Assembly (NCBI GenBank): GCA_963921245.4
Contig: CAWUEY030000001.1
Location: 1,054,001 to 1,118,000, forward strand
Direction of reading: 5' to 3'
DNA from: JABJGO01 sp963921245
Lineage (GTDB): Bacteria; Pseudomonadota; Alphaproteobacteria; Rhodospirillales; Casp-alpha2
DNA length: 64,000 nt
Position numbers and translations under genes: made by a program
Notes under the pieces: generated by a model
Told to the model about the DNA's origin: nothing
The model's input: the letters and a program-made list of their open reading frames with translations, nothing else
Databases searched by the model: none
Shown: positions 7,294 to 16,713 of the stretch, piece after piece
Position numbering within the stretch: the stretch's first letter is position 1
Layout: every line of letters begins with the position of its first letter

Positions 7294-8864
7294 GTACCGA
7301 TACCGGCCTCGAAAAGGGTCCCCAAAACCTTGACCACTCCGTTGGCGAATTCGTCAAGGAGAACAGCGGCTACTATAGTGCCGAGTTTGCCAAGATTCAG
7401 GGAACCACGGGGTTCGCCTGGTCGTGGAACACCATGGCGGCAGTGTGCGGACCCATGTGGGCGGCAGCCCGCGGTGTCTGGGGCTTCTTCTGGACATTCC
7501 TGGTGCTCGAACTGTTTGCCTTTGTGCAAATAGGACGCGGCCTCTGGGGTGAGCTGGGTGCTGAACAATTGGCGACGTTTGAACGATTGATGGCCAATAT
7601 TGAAAAACGTCAGCAACAGGCGGCAGAGTTGACGGCTGCTGGCGACCTTGAAGGAGCAGAAGAAAAACTCAAGATTGCCGAAAACCTCGAAAAACGGGCG
7701 GAAGAATTGCGGCTCGCCGCAGAAGCCGCCTCTGGTGAAGCGCTTGGTATTCTGATCGTCGGCCTTCTGGTTATGGCTGGCGTAAAAATTCTTGAAGGGT
7801 TCTATGCCAACATCGCTTATGAGAAACAATACCTGCGGTGGCGTGCGTCTCCGGGTATCCAGTCCGGCATCAAACAGGCAAGTACTCTTTTCGGCGCGTT
7901 CCTGCTGGTGGTGATCTGGCCGTTGACACTATTCAAGTTCACGGTAACCAACCCGGATGATAAACTTGCCGATATGACGGGCGGGTTTATCGGTCAAACC
8001 ATTCCGATCAGTGATTTTCCGGTGAAAAAGGAACTGTTCACACCGCTGGCACGCAGTGGTGATAATGGGTTTGATTGGCTATCCAACAATTTCGGCGATA
8101 TCTTTAATGGTGTCACGGCGTCTATTCGCTGGGTGCTGGATGGGCTGGAAACCATTTTGATCGATACGCCATGGCCCGTGGTTATGGCTGTGATTGTGGT
8201 GATGGCCTTCCGGCTTGCCGGGCCTCGTGTTGCCATATTCACGGCTGCCTCCCTGCTCTATCTGGCGTTCATGGGATTGTGGAAGGTTTCCATGATAACT
8301 GTTGCTCTGATTGGTGCGGGGGCGGCACTCTGTGTGATCTTCGGTATTCCGTTGGGCATCTGGTTCGGAAAAAGCAAACGTGCCTACGCTTTTGCGGAGC
8401 CTGTGTTGGATTTCATGCAGACCATGCCGGCGTTTGTGTATCTGATTCCGATCATCGCGTTTTTCGGGACCGGTAAACCGCCAGGGGTTCTGGCGACAAT
8501 CATTTTTGCCATGCCGCCGGTTATCCGTTTGACCGCGCTTGGTATGCGCGGCGTGCCGGAAGCAACCAAAGAGGCCGCCGTGGCATTCGGGTGCTCCAAG
8601 TGGCAATTGCTAATGAACGTCGAGTTCCCACTCGCCATGCCCTCCATCATGACGGGTATCAATCAGACCATTTTGATGAGTCTTTCCATGGTGGTGATCG
8701 CGTCGCTGATCGGTGCCGAAGGTCTCGGTGCCAACATCCTTGAAGCGCTGCAATATGCGGCAAAGGGATCGGGGCTGTTGAGTGGTCTCGCCATTCTGTT
8801 CTGTGCCATGGTCATCGACCGAATTGCACAGGGCATGTACAGAAGGAAAGTTTCCGGCGGCTAA
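7290..8864 (+). CDS. proW: Glycine betaine ABC transporter permease with a large N-terminal extension
   Basis: A 524-residue permease. The last 240 residues form the normal ProW core, including the EAA loop EAAVAFGCSKWQLLMNVEF that contacts ProV. The first 280 or so are extra. They hold a hydrophobic segment near residues 60-80, a strongly charged Glu/Lys/Ala-rich stretch at about 92-147 that should form a coiled coil, two more hydrophobic segments (about 152-172 and 200-216) and a soluble loop. E. coli ProW is about 355 residues. The ATG overlaps the proV TGA (ATGA). The role of the extension is unknown; osmosensing is one possibility. Confidence 0.9.
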   Translation: MSTDTGLEKGPQNLDHSVGEFVKENSGYYSAEFAKIQGTTGFAWSWNTMAAVCGPMWAAARGVWGFFWTFLVLELFAFVQIGRGLWGELGAEQLATFERLMANIEKRQQQAAELTAAGDLEGAEEKLKIAENLEKRAEELRLAAEAASGEALGILIVGLLVMAGVKILEGFYANIAYEKQYLRWRASPGIQSGIKQASTLFGAFLLVVIWPLTLFKFTVTNPDDKLADMTGGFIGQTIPISDFPVKKELFTPLARSGDNGFDWLSNNFGDIFNGVTASIRWVLDGLETILIDTPWPVVMAVIVVMAFRLAGPRVAIFTAASLLYLAFMGLWKVSMITVALIGAGAALCVIFGIPLGIWFGKSKRAYAFAEPVLDFMQTMPAFVYLIPIIAFFGTGKPPGVLATIIFAMPPVIRLTALGMRGVPEATKEAAVAFGCSKWQLLMNVEFPLAMPSIMTGINQTILMSLSMVVIASLIGAEGLGANILEALQYAAKGSGLLSGLAILFCAMVIDRIAQGMYRRKVSGG

Positions 8865-9007
8865 AAACTGTAGGGAGCAATCAATCGGGAAAAGGGGCGG
8901 TTGGACAAACCAAGAATCCCACTCGTGTACCAATCACGCCGGGTATCCGCCGATAACCGGCTTCGGTCTCCCAGAAGCATCCGGCACCAAACGTGGCCCG
9001 TGCAGGT

Positions 9008-9028
9008 GGCATGAGGCATGAGGCATGA
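9008..9028. repeat. GGCATGA heptamer repeated three times
   Basis: Three perfect tandem copies of GGCATGA lie 15 nt beyond the stop of the dehydrogenase gene, in the short convergent gap after proW. Confidence 0.7.
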
Positions 9029-9042
9029 GGGTTGTCCTCTGA

Positions 9043-11463
9043 CTAACCCCTGACGCGTTTGTTCTCCGGATCATATAGCACATCTTCTGTGATCCGTGCC
9101 GGATAACGATTGCCGATGATCAGAACGTCAAGAGCGGTGCCAATGGCCGCGTTCTCCGCATTGACGAATCCCATGGCGATGTTTTTTTGTACCCGGAAAC
9201 CGTATCCCGCAGACGTTATCGTACCCACCACCCGGTTTTCGGCGTAAATGGAATCGCCGGGATGGGCAGGAGCGTCGTCGCCATCAATTACTAGGGTGAC
9301 AAATTTTGTTTTCGGGTCCGACGTGGCGCGTTCCACCAGGGCCTCGCGTCCGGGGAAAGACTTTTTGTTCAGGTTCACAAACCGTGCAAGGGAAGATTCG
9401 TATGGATCATATTCTGTAATCAGGTCGGCTTTCCAATGCCGGTAACCTTTCTCCAGGCGCATGGATTCCGTGGCATACAGACCAAAACGGGCCATTTCGA
9501 GATCCTGTCCGGCAGTATTCAGAATATGGTAGGCTGCATAAAGTTGTTCATTGGGGATGTGCAGCTCCCATGCCAGTTCGCCCGAAAAGCTGACACGCAT
9601 GGCGATCGCCTCCGCATGGCCGATGCAGACCGGCTGTGACGTGAGCCACTTGAACGCATCATTGGACCAGTTCGTCCGCGGACTGACCCGTTGCAGCAGG
9701 TCTCGTGACTTTGGTCCAGCAATCACCAGAATGGTGTGGGAGTAGGTCAGTTTTTTCAGGCTTACGCCGCATTCCGGCAGGTTGTCGGTGAGCCAGTCCC
9801 AATCATGGCTCTCTGCACCGGCGGCCGAGCCATACCAGAACCGGTCTTCCGCCAGCTTTGCAACGGTGGCCTCGCCCATGACGTGGCCCCTGTCGGTGAG
9901 GAAGTAGACCAGGCCCACGCGGCCAACGGTTTTGGGACCATTGCTGCAAAACAACCCGCTCAGCCACTCTGCTGCGCGCGGACCCGAAATCTCGACCCGG
10001 TTAAACCCTGATACTTCCATTACGCCGACCCGGTTCTGGACGGCGTCCACTTCCTTTGCCACAACATCCCGGGTGGGCGTGAAGCGAAAACTGTGCTCAT
10101 CCACGAAATCCGCGTCCGGTTTGAAGAACAAGGCGCGTTCCCATCCGGCAACGACACCGAACGCTGCCCCCTGCTGCTTCAAGGTGCCATAGAGTGGCGT
10201 GGTTTTGGCCAGCCGTCCGGCGGGACGGTGTTCATGCGGCATATGGAACCGGAATTCATTCTGATAGTCCTCAACGGCTTTCAAGGCGGTGAATTCCGTG
10301 TTGGCGTAGCGTGTAAACCGGCGTGGATCCAGGCACCAGGTATCCCACTCGCTTTCGCCGTGAACCATGATTTCGGAAAGTATCCTGCCGTGGCCGCCGC
10401 CTTCACCCAGACCGGCGCGCAACCCGATGATACAGAACGCGTTGCGTTTACCGGGAATTCGCCCGACCAGAGGAAGGCCGTCCGCCGAATAGGTGATCGG
10501 TCCATTGATGACCGTGTGAATGCCGGTTTCTGTCAAACAGGGCATGCGCATGAACACGCGTTCCATATTGTCGAGGCAGCGGTCTAGATCATCAGGGCAC
10601 AGGGCATTGGTGAAATTGGGATTGATCCCGTCCATGCCCCATGTTTTGCAGCCCTGTTCATAGATACCAACCAGCATTCCCTGTTTTTCCTGGCGGGAAT
10701 AGAAATCATCCAGCGGATCGCGCAGCAACGGCACCCGGTGACCCAGGTCAATCAGTTCCTGTATGGGCTCGGTCAGGAAGTATTGATGCTCCATGGAGAC
10801 CACGGGATGCTCGACACCCATCATGGCACCCACTTCATTTACCCGGTAGCCACAGGCATTGACCACGTATTCGCAGGTAATGTCGCCCTTGTCGGTGTGG
10901 ACGATCCACTCGTCGTTTTCCTTCTGGGTCAGGTCGGTGACGCTGGTGTGGCGATAGACCTCGGCGCCGGCCTTGCGCGCGCGCCGGGCAAGCGCCTGGG
11001 TCAGCTGTGCCGGGTCAATGTCACCGTCCAGCGGATCCCACAATCCGCCCACCAGCTCATGGGTTTCAATCAACGGGTGGCGGCGTTTACAGTCTTCCGC
11101 ATCAATAACCTCGAAATCCACACCCATGCCTTTTGCCATGCTGACGAAGTGGTTGTAACCGTCCAGATGATCCTGTGTGGAAGCCAGCCTGATACCCCCA
11201 TCGGCGTGGTGGTAGTTGATGGGGTAGTCCGGGTCCTCGGACATTTCCTTGTAGAGGTTGATGGAATGGGTCTTCAGGCCAACCATGGTCTGAACGGGTC
11301 CGAAGTTGGTGACCTGCGCCGCCGAATGCCAGGTCGTCCCGGACGTCAGCTCATCGCGCTCCACCAGCACACTATCCGTCCAGCCCTGTGTTGTCAGATG
11401 ATAGAGCGTGCTACACCCGGCAATCCCACCACCGATGATCACGACCCGTGCGTGTTCTTTCAT
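9043..11463 (-). CDS. FAD-dependent dimethylglycine/sarcosine dehydrogenase-like protein with GcvT domains
   Basis: An 806-residue two-part enzyme. The N-terminal DAO domain starts with the FAD motif VVIIGGGIAGCSTLYHL, and GTTWHSAA carries the His that binds FAD covalently in mammalian DMGDH. The C-terminal half is a folate-binding GcvT-like aminomethyltransferase module (about residues 430-800). Family members demethylate dimethylglycine or sarcosine, passing the one-carbon unit to tetrahydrofolate. The position beside proXVW fits betaine catabolism, although a betaine demethylase is not in this window. The exact substrate is not determined. A stump of a related gene lies at 3600-3749. Confidence 0.85.
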   Translation of the reverse strand: MKEHARVVIIGGGIAGCSTLYHLTTQGWTDSVLVERDELTSGTTWHSAAQVTNFGPVQTMVGLKTHSINLYKEMSEDPDYPINYHHADGGIRLASTQDHLDGYNHFVSMAKGMGVDFEVIDAEDCKRRHPLIETHELVGGLWDPLDGDIDPAQLTQALARRARKAGAEVYRHTSVTDLTQKENDEWIVHTDKGDITCEYVVNACGYRVNEVGAMMGVEHPVVSMEHQYFLTEPIQELIDLGHRVPLLRDPLDDFYSRQEKQGMLVGIYEQGCKTWGMDGINPNFTNALCPDDLDRCLDNMERVFMRMPCLTETGIHTVINGPITYSADGLPLVGRIPGKRNAFCIIGLRAGLGEGGGHGRILSEIMVHGESEWDTWCLDPRRFTRYANTEFTALKAVEDYQNEFRFHMPHEHRPAGRLAKTTPLYGTLKQQGAAFGVVAGWERALFFKPDADFVDEHSFRFTPTRDVVAKEVDAVQNRVGVMEVSGFNRVEISGPRAAEWLSGLFCSNGPKTVGRVGLVYFLTDRGHVMGEATVAKLAEDRFWYGSAAGAESHDWDWLTDNLPECGVSLKKLTYSHTILVIAGPKSRDLLQRVSPRTNWSNDAFKWLTSQPVCIGHAEAIAMRVSFSGELAWELHIPNEQLYAAYHILNTAGQDLEMARFGLYATESMRLEKGYRHWKADLITEYDPYESSLARFVNLNKKSFPGREALVERATSDPKTKFVTLVIDGDDAPAHPGDSIYAENRVVGTITSAGYGFRVQKNIAMGFVNAENAAIGTALDVLIIGNRYPARITEDVLYDPENKRVRG

Positions 11464-11619
11464 GTTCTCAAACTCCGCCAGTACAAAGGAGAAAACGTCT
11501 CTGCGATATCATTGAACCGTGACGCAAACCGCCGCAATCGAATTCCTTGTTTTAAGAAAATCTAACGCATGGAGACCGGTTCTTGTTGGGAAAATGTGAT
11601 GACATGCCGGTTACGCGTG

Positions 11620-12438
11620 TTACCGTGCCGTAAAGCCTCCGTCAACGAACAGAACCTGTCCGGTGACATAGTCCGAGGCGCGCGAACACAGGAAAAGCAA
11701 CGGCCCGTTGAGATCATTGAGCCTGCCGTTCCGCCCGATACAGGTTTGCGCCGCATTGATGGCGGCCTTGGTGGCATTCTCGAAAACAGGCTTTGTCAGC
11801 TCGGTTGGGAAAAATCCCGGTGCCAGCGCGTTGGCATTGATTCCGTCTTTGGACCAGGCATCGGCCATGGCGCGGGTCAGTTGCGCGATGCCGCCTTTCG
11901 AGGCGCCGTAGGCCGCACTGTCCGCGAAGGCGCGGGTGCTTTGCAGACTAGCCACGTTGACGATGCGTCCCCAGCCCTTTTCCTGCATGGCGGGAATAAG
12001 GGCCTGCGCCAGGAAAAATGGTGCAGACAGGTTTGTGTCGAGAGTTCGTTGCCAGCGTTCCGGTGTGACGTCGCTTGCTGGCTGGCGGTCATTGATTCCC
12101 GCCGCGTTGACAAGAATATCCGGTGCACCGAACGGAATGCTCGCGGTTGTCGCCAGGGTGTGAAGATTGTCCAGGTCGCTGACGTTTGCCACAACGATAG
12201 CGGTGCCGTCTCCGCATGTGCCTTGCCAGGCTTTCAGTTCCTCTTCCCGACGGGCAACGCCGACAACCCTTGCGCCCGCCATGTGCAAGACCGTTGCAAA
12301 GGCCTGACCAAGTCCGGAGCTGACTCCGGTGACACAAGCCACCACGCCGGATATATCGAACAGATCGGGGATGGGGTTTTCTGGGATCGGGCTTACTCCG
12401 TCGGAGGTATCAGGTCGAAGGTCGTTTCGGGAAACCAT
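11620..12438 (-). CDS. Short-chain dehydrogenase/reductase, last gene of the putative sulfonate operon
   Basis: A 272-residue classical SDR. The cofactor motif is TGVSSGLGQAF, NAAG follows in LVNAAGIND, and the catalytic Ser and YGASK are in VASLQSTRAFADSAAYGASK. The C-terminal FVDGG is typical. The ATG at 12438 overlaps the end of the HpsN-like gene by 46 nt; longer in-frame openings lie wholly inside that gene and are unlikely to be used. Closest in style to gluconate-5-dehydrogenase-type SDRs. Next to an HpsN-like enzyme, a role like HpsO (2,3-dihydroxypropanesulfonate oxidation) is an inference. Confidence 0.82.
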   Translation of the reverse strand: MVSRNDLRPDTSDGVSPIPENPIPDLFDISGVVACVTGVSSGLGQAFATVLHMAGARVVGVARREEELKAWQGTCGDGTAIVVANVSDLDNLHTLATTASIPFGAPDILVNAAGINDRQPASDVTPERWQRTLDTNLSAPFFLAQALIPAMQEKGWGRIVNVASLQSTRAFADSAAYGASKGGIAQLTRAMADAWSKDGINANALAPGFFPTELTKPVFENATKAAINAAQTCIGRNGRLNDLNGPLLFLCSRASDYVTGQVLFVDGGFTAR

Positions 12439-13703
12439 TTTTCCAACCGGATGTCGGCAGTGCGGGCGTGCCCTTCCATGCCCTCCAGTCGGGAAATACG
12501 CGCCGTTGACGGGCCGATAGACAGGTTTGCATCGCGGGTCATGCGCTGCCACGTGACCGTTTTCAGAAACTTGCCCACGGATAAACCGCCTGTATAGCGC
12601 CCCGCCCCTTTTGTCGGCAGAATGTGGTTGGGGCCGGAACACTTGTCTCCGAAAGCCACAGTGGTTTCTTCGCCCAGGAACAGCGAGCCGTAGTTGCTCA
12701 GGTTATCCAGCCACCAATCCAGATCGTTGCACTGAACTTGTAGGTGCTCGGAGGCGTAGCGATCTGAGGTTTCTACAGCCTCTTCGCGCGTGTCGCACAA
12801 AATGATCTCACCATAGTCCCGCCAGGCGGCTTCTGCGTTCATCCGGTTGAGTTCCGGCAGGGATTCGATCATACCAGGGATGAGGCGCTCCACTTCTTCG
12901 GCCACTGTCCGATCAAGCGAGATCAGCCAGACCGGGGAATTATACCCATGCTCTGCCTGCCCGGCGAGATCCCAGGCGACAATTTCCGGATCGGCAGAGG
13001 AATCGGCAATCACCATGCTCTCCGTCGGCCCGGCAAACATGTCGATGGCAACCCGACCATACAGGATGCGTTTGGCTTCGGCGACGAACTGATTGCCCGG
13101 TCCCACGAGAATATCCGCCGCCGGACTGCCAAACAGGCCAAAGGCCATGGCGGCGATACCCTGCACACCGCCCAGATTGAGGATGGTGTCTGCGCCACAG
13201 AGATCGAGCGCAAAGAGGACGGCAGGATCAACACCGACATTGGGGCGCGGTGGTGAACAGGCAACAATCCTTTTCACGCCGGCCACTTTGGCGGTGGTAG
13301 CGCTCATGATGGCGGATGCAACGTGACAATAACGACCACCGGGGACATAACAACCCGCGGTTTGCAGCGGAATATTTTTGTGCCCGGCGATGAGACCGGG
13401 TGTGACCTCAATCTGTCCGTCGGTGATCGCGGTGAGTTGGGACTCCGCAAATCGTTTTACGTTTTCATGGGCAAACGTCAGATCATCTTTCAGGCTTGGC
13501 GGGATGCTGGCGATGGCTCGCGCACGCGTGTCGGCAGAGACAATGATGTCGCCCTCCCACTTGTCGAATTTGGCGGCATAGGATTTTGCCGCCTCTTCTC
13601 CACCCTCTTCTATCTCGTTCAGAATACCCTGTACGGTGGCCTGTACATCGGCTTCGTCGGTGGCCGCCGTCCTGGTTGCCTTCTTTAAATAGGTAACGCT
13701 CAT
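12393..13703 (-). CDS. hpsN: Histidinol dehydrogenase-family protein, likely sulfopropanediol 3-dehydrogenase (HpsN-like)
   Basis: A 436-residue member of the HisD fold. Family hallmarks are GCYVPGGRYCHVASAIM, GVQGIAAMAFG, GPGNQFVAEAKR, the zinc/catalytic region FAGPTESMVIAD and DLAGQAEHG, and the C-terminal SVGKFLKTVTWQ. Conserved HisD ligands appear kept, but the context is not histidine biosynthesis. HpsN is the HisD-like enzyme that oxidises (R)-2,3-dihydroxypropanesulfonate to sulfolactate in marine bacteria, and a CuyA-like lyase lies three genes upstream. The start has GAGG seven nt before, and its ATG overlaps the racemase stop by one base (TAATG). A biosynthetic HisD role is the main alternative. 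Confidence 0.75.
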   Translation of the reverse strand: MSVTYLKKATRTAATDEADVQATVQGILNEIEEGGEEAAKSYAAKFDKWEGDIIVSADTRARAIASIPPSLKDDLTFAHENVKRFAESQLTAITDGQIEVTPGLIAGHKNIPLQTAGCYVPGGRYCHVASAIMSATTAKVAGVKRIVACSPPRPNVGVDPAVLFALDLCGADTILNLGGVQGIAAMAFGLFGSPAADILVGPGNQFVAEAKRILYGRVAIDMFAGPTESMVIADSSADPEIVAWDLAGQAEHGYNSPVWLISLDRTVAEEVERLIPGMIESLPELNRMNAEAAWRDYGEIILCDTREEAVETSDRYASEHLQVQCNDLDWWLDNLSNYGSLFLGEETTVAFGDKCSGPNHILPTKGAGRYTGGLSVGKFLKTVTWQRMTRDANLSIGPSTARISRLEGMEGHARTADIRLEKWFPETTFDLIPPTE

Positions 13704-14425
13704 TATTTTTCCTCTGAGTCTCGGGCGTCTTGTGGACTTGATCCAAATGATACGATGGCATCACTCAACACGTCGAGCGCATCGATCACTGGAACGTCGT
13801 GGGCGATGCTGTCACCGAGCACGGACAGTTCCGTACAGGCAATGACCAGTACGTCGGATCGCGTCGCCAGAGCCCCGGTCACTGCGCGAAAGAGATTGCG
13901 AACGTCGGCGGACAAGTCACCTGCCTTGACCGCCTTGATCACGGTCATCAGGTCGTCCTGATCCTCGGGGATGACAAGATCGATGCCGTGACCTGCAAAA
14001 GCTTTTTCATAGAGGCCGACCTTGTGCACGGCTGACATGGCGAGTAATCCTGCGCGCTTCGGTTGGGATGACAGTTCGCCAACATGTTCCGTGGTGAGCG
14101 TGACCATGTTGAGGAAAGGGATTGAAACTGTATCCTCGATTTCAGGCAGATACGCATGTGCCGTGTTGCACGGCATGGCAAGCACGTGGGCACCCGCCTC
14201 AACCAGACCATGTGCCATGGCGGTGAGCACAGGACCGGGGTCTTCGCCGTTCCCGTCGAGCAGGGCCTTCATGCGCGATGGAACTTTCGGATTATTGTCA
14301 ACGATCATGTGAATGTGGTCGCTGTCATCTTCGGCAGGTGTTGCACCGATCACCCGGCGCATGAGGTCAACAGTGGCCTCGGGACCCATGCCACCCAGGA
14401 TGCCAACGGTGGGGTGGCTTGCCAT
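13703..14425 (-). CDS. Aspartate/glutamate racemase family protein
   Basis: About 240 residues of the cofactor-independent Asp/Glu racemase superfamily. The N-terminal phosphate-like loop reads VGILGGMGPEATVDLM, and the two catalytic cysteines lie in MPCNTAH and IACTELS. The ATG at 14425 overlaps the upstream aminotransferase stop (TGATG), so translation is coupled; a GTG one codon earlier is possible. In this operon the substrate could be cysteate, a sulfonate analogue of aspartate, letting D- and L-forms feed the CuyA-like lyase. That substrate assignment is inference. Confidence 0.8.
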   Translation of the reverse strand: MASHPTVGILGGMGPEATVDLMRRVIGATPAEDDSDHIHMIVDNNPKVPSRMKALLDGNGEDPGPVLTAMAHGLVEAGAHVLAMPCNTAHAYLPEIEDTVSIPFLNMVTLTTEHVGELSSQPKRAGLLAMSAVHKVGLYEKAFAGHGIDLVIPEDQDDLMTVIKAVKAGDLSADVRNLFRAVTGALATRSDVLVIACTELSVLGDSIAHDVPVIDALDVLSDAIVSFGSSPQDARDSEEK

Positions 14426-15663
14426 CACCTTTCTCGGACCAACGGTGACGGTTGGTTCCGCGTCGTGACTTCGCTAATGATCTCCTCCGCACACTCGGCA
14501 ATGATCTCGCCGATCAGGGAGCAATCACTTTCAGAAAATGTGAGCGGGATGCGAATATCGAACAAATGATCCAGCAGATCATCTGTACGCGGCAGGCTGT
14601 GTTTTTCTACATAGTGCCAGCTGTCATGTCGGGAGGTGTAGGCGCTGGGTTCTGCGCCGCCAAACCACTTAAGCTCCACACCACGCGCCTTGCAGCGGGC
14701 CAGGAAATCCTGAGCGTCACCATCATCTAGGATATCGATGAAGAACTGCAACGAACTGCCCACGTAATGTTCCTGTTCCGGACGGACAGGCTGGCGCAAA
14801 CCGTTTACGCGGGTTAGCACATCGCGAATAATAGCGTATCTCACGTTCCAGCGTTTGACGTTTTCATCTAGCGTCGCCAATTGCGGTCGCAGAATGGCAG
14901 CACGAAGGTTATCCATGCGACCGCTGTAATTGGGATTTTCCAGTCGGATGGTCTCGAAGACGTCCGGGCGGGGCGCGGCCTTGTGACGCTCGTAAAGCAT
15001 GTAAGAACCCGAACGGATAATGGCCCGTGCCATGAGCGCGTCATCATCGGTGGTCAGGAATCCACCTTCACCGGAATTGACGTGTTTGTAAGTTTGGGCA
15101 CTGAAACAGGCGGCTTGCCCGAAGGAGCCACTCTTTCGCCCATTCCAACTGGCACCCATGGTGTGGGCGCAATCCTCGATCAGGGTCACGCCTGTTTTGT
15201 CGAGCAGAGCGCACAGCTTATCCATATCGACAATATGGCCGCGCATGTGAGAGAGCAGAAGATGCCGCGCCCCGCTGGCGGCGATCTTGGCTTCCAGATC
15301 ACTCAGGTCGATCACCAGGTCACGATCGGTTTCCACCAACACAGTCTTGCCGCCCGCATTGTCGATGGCACCCGGAACGGGGGACAGGGTAAAGGCGTTG
15401 GTGAGCACCGGGTCTCCCACCTGAACACCGACGGCGCGGAGCGCAATGTGCAGGGCATAGCCACCCGATGCACAGGCAAGGCAGTACTTCGACCCTTGAT
15501 AGGCGGCATATTCCTCTTCCAACAGGGCTGTTTCCGAGACCTCCCCATCGGCAACATTATAGCGATGTAGCCGCCCGGACTGCATCACTTCAACCGCACG
15601 GGCAATCGCCTCTTCGGGGATCGGCTCCTGTTGGGTAAAATTGCCGGTAAAGGTTTTGCTCAT
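14425..15663 (-). CDS. DegT/DnrJ/EryC1-family PLP aminotransferase-like protein
   Basis: A 412-residue fold-type I PLP enzyme. The PLP-binding lysine is in FSAQTYKHVNSGEGGF, preceded by the cofactor Asp in LIEDCAHTMGA. N-terminal QSGRLHRYN and CLACASGGYALHIAL match the DegT pattern. Family members usually transaminate nucleotide sugars, but this one sits inside an operon with a CuyA-like lyase and a racemase. An amino-sulfonate or sulfopyruvate substrate is therefore conceivable. It lies 48 nt after the cuyA-like gene. Confidence 0.8.
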   Translation of the reverse strand: MSKTFTGNFTQQEPIPEEAIARAVEVMQSGRLHRYNVADGEVSETALLEEEYAAYQGSKYCLACASGGYALHIALRAVGVQVGDPVLTNAFTLSPVPGAIDNAGGKTVLVETDRDLVIDLSDLEAKIAASGARHLLLSHMRGHIVDMDKLCALLDKTGVTLIEDCAHTMGASWNGRKSGSFGQAACFSAQTYKHVNSGEGGFLTTDDDALMARAIIRSGSYMLYERHKAAPRPDVFETIRLENPNYSGRMDNLRAAILRPQLATLDENVKRWNVRYAIIRDVLTRVNGLRQPVRPEQEHYVGSSLQFFIDILDDGDAQDFLARCKARGVELKWFGGAEPSAYTSRHDSWHYVEKHSLPRTDDLLDHLFDIRIPLTFSESDCSLIGEIIAECAEEIISEVTTRNQPSPLVRER

Positions 15664-15681
15664 GATCTTTGATTTTCGCCC

Positions 15682-15718
15682 GTGATCTTACAGAGACTCT
15701 CATCTGTGATCTTACAGA
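15682..15718. repeat. Direct repeat GTGATCTTACAGA, two copies
   Basis: Identical 13-nt copies at 15682-15694 and 15706-15718, period 24. The second copy contains the stop codon of the cuyA-like gene, so the gene's last bases have been duplicated into the spacer before the next gene. Confidence 0.6.
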
Positions 15719-16713
15719 TCAAAGTCGTGCGTGTAACCAAACAAGGCGGCGGAGCCGCCGGTATGCAAAAAGACCACATTCTGATCGGCGGTAAACGCGC
15801 CCTGGCGGATCAGGTCAATCAGCCCGGCCATGCCTTTGCCCGAGTAAACGGGATCCAGCAGGATGCCTTCCAGCCTGGCCAGCATGGTGATCGCCTCAAT
15901 GGTGCCGGGCGCGGGGATGCCGTAGCCTTCCCCCACATAATCACAGTTAGCGACAATATCCGCGCGTTTAACCACACCCGGACAGCCGATTTTTTCCGCT
16001 GTGGCGCAGGCCAAATTGCACACGTTTTCTTCCTGTTTTTTCTGTGGCGCGCGAACACCAACACCCAGCAGCGGAACGCCACTGTTCATGCCCATCAGTC
16101 CGACAGCGAGCCCCGCCTGTGTCCCGGCACTACCGGTTGCATGAACCAAATGGTCGATCCGCAGGTCGATGTCGTTGGCCTGGGTGAGCAGTTCCATGGC
16201 GCAATTCACATACCCCAGAGCCCCTGTTGCATTGGAACCACCACCGGGTATGGTGTAGGCGTTGCGTCCCTCAGCGCGAAATTTTTCGGCCACGGCCTCC
16301 ATCTCGGCGTTCATGTCCAGTCCGTCTTCATGGCGTTTTTCGCTGGTTGCCCCATGCAGGTGATCGAGGAATACGTTGCCATTGTGATTGTAGTTGTCGT
16401 TATCGCTTTTGGTGCGATCTTCCAGCAGGATATGACATTCCATGCCAAGTCGAGCCGCACAGGCCGCGGTCTGGCGCGCGTGATTGGATTGGGTTGCGCC
16501 CTGAGTCAAAACCAAATCCGCCCCTTGCTCTAGGGCTTCCGCCATGAGGAACTCGAGCTTGCGGGTTTTATTCCCGCCCGTGGACATGCCGGTGCAATCA
16601 TCGCGCTTCATCCAGATGTTGGGACCGCCCAACGCCCTGGTCAGGTTTTGAAGGGGCTCGAGCGGTGTTGGCAGGTGGGCAAGGTGGACGCGTGGGAAAC
16701 GGGCAAGATTCAT
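15712..16713 (-). CDS. cuyA: L-cysteate sulfo-lyase / D-cysteine desulfhydrase family protein (CuyA-like)
   Basis: A 333-residue fold-type II PLP enzyme of the ACC deaminase/D-cysteine desulfhydrase family. The PLP lysine is in STGGNKTRKLEFLM, followed by TQGATQSNHARQT and the Gly-rich GGGSNATGALG and ATGSAGTQAGL loops. The N-terminus MNLARFPRVHLAHLPTPLE resembles CuyA of marine alphaproteobacteria, which cleaves L-cysteate to pyruvate, sulfite and ammonia. D-cysteine desulfhydrase is the alternative name for the same family. First gene of a five-gene leftward unit. No sulfite exporter or oxidase is seen nearby. Confidence 0.78.
   Translation of the reverse strand: MNLARFPRVHLAHLPTPLEPLQNLTRALGGPNIWMKRDDCTGMSTGGNKTRKLEFLMAEALEQGADLVLTQGATQSNHARQTAACAARLGMECHILLEDRTKSDNDNYNHNGNVFLDHLHGATSEKRHEDGLDMNAEMEAVAEKFRAEGRNAYTIPGGGSNATGALGYVNCAMELLTQANDIDLRIDHLVHATGSAGTQAGLAVGLMGMNSGVPLLGVGVRAPQKKQEENVCNLACATAEKIGCPGVVKRADIVANCDYVGEGYGIPAPGTIEAITMLARLEGILLDPVYSGKGMAGLIDLIRQGAFTADQNVVFLHTGGSAALFGYTHDFDL

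Noticed and set aside
12439..12642. Longer SDR starting further upstream
   Set aside because: The extra residues lie wholly inside the HpsN-like gene in another frame and are not SDR-like.
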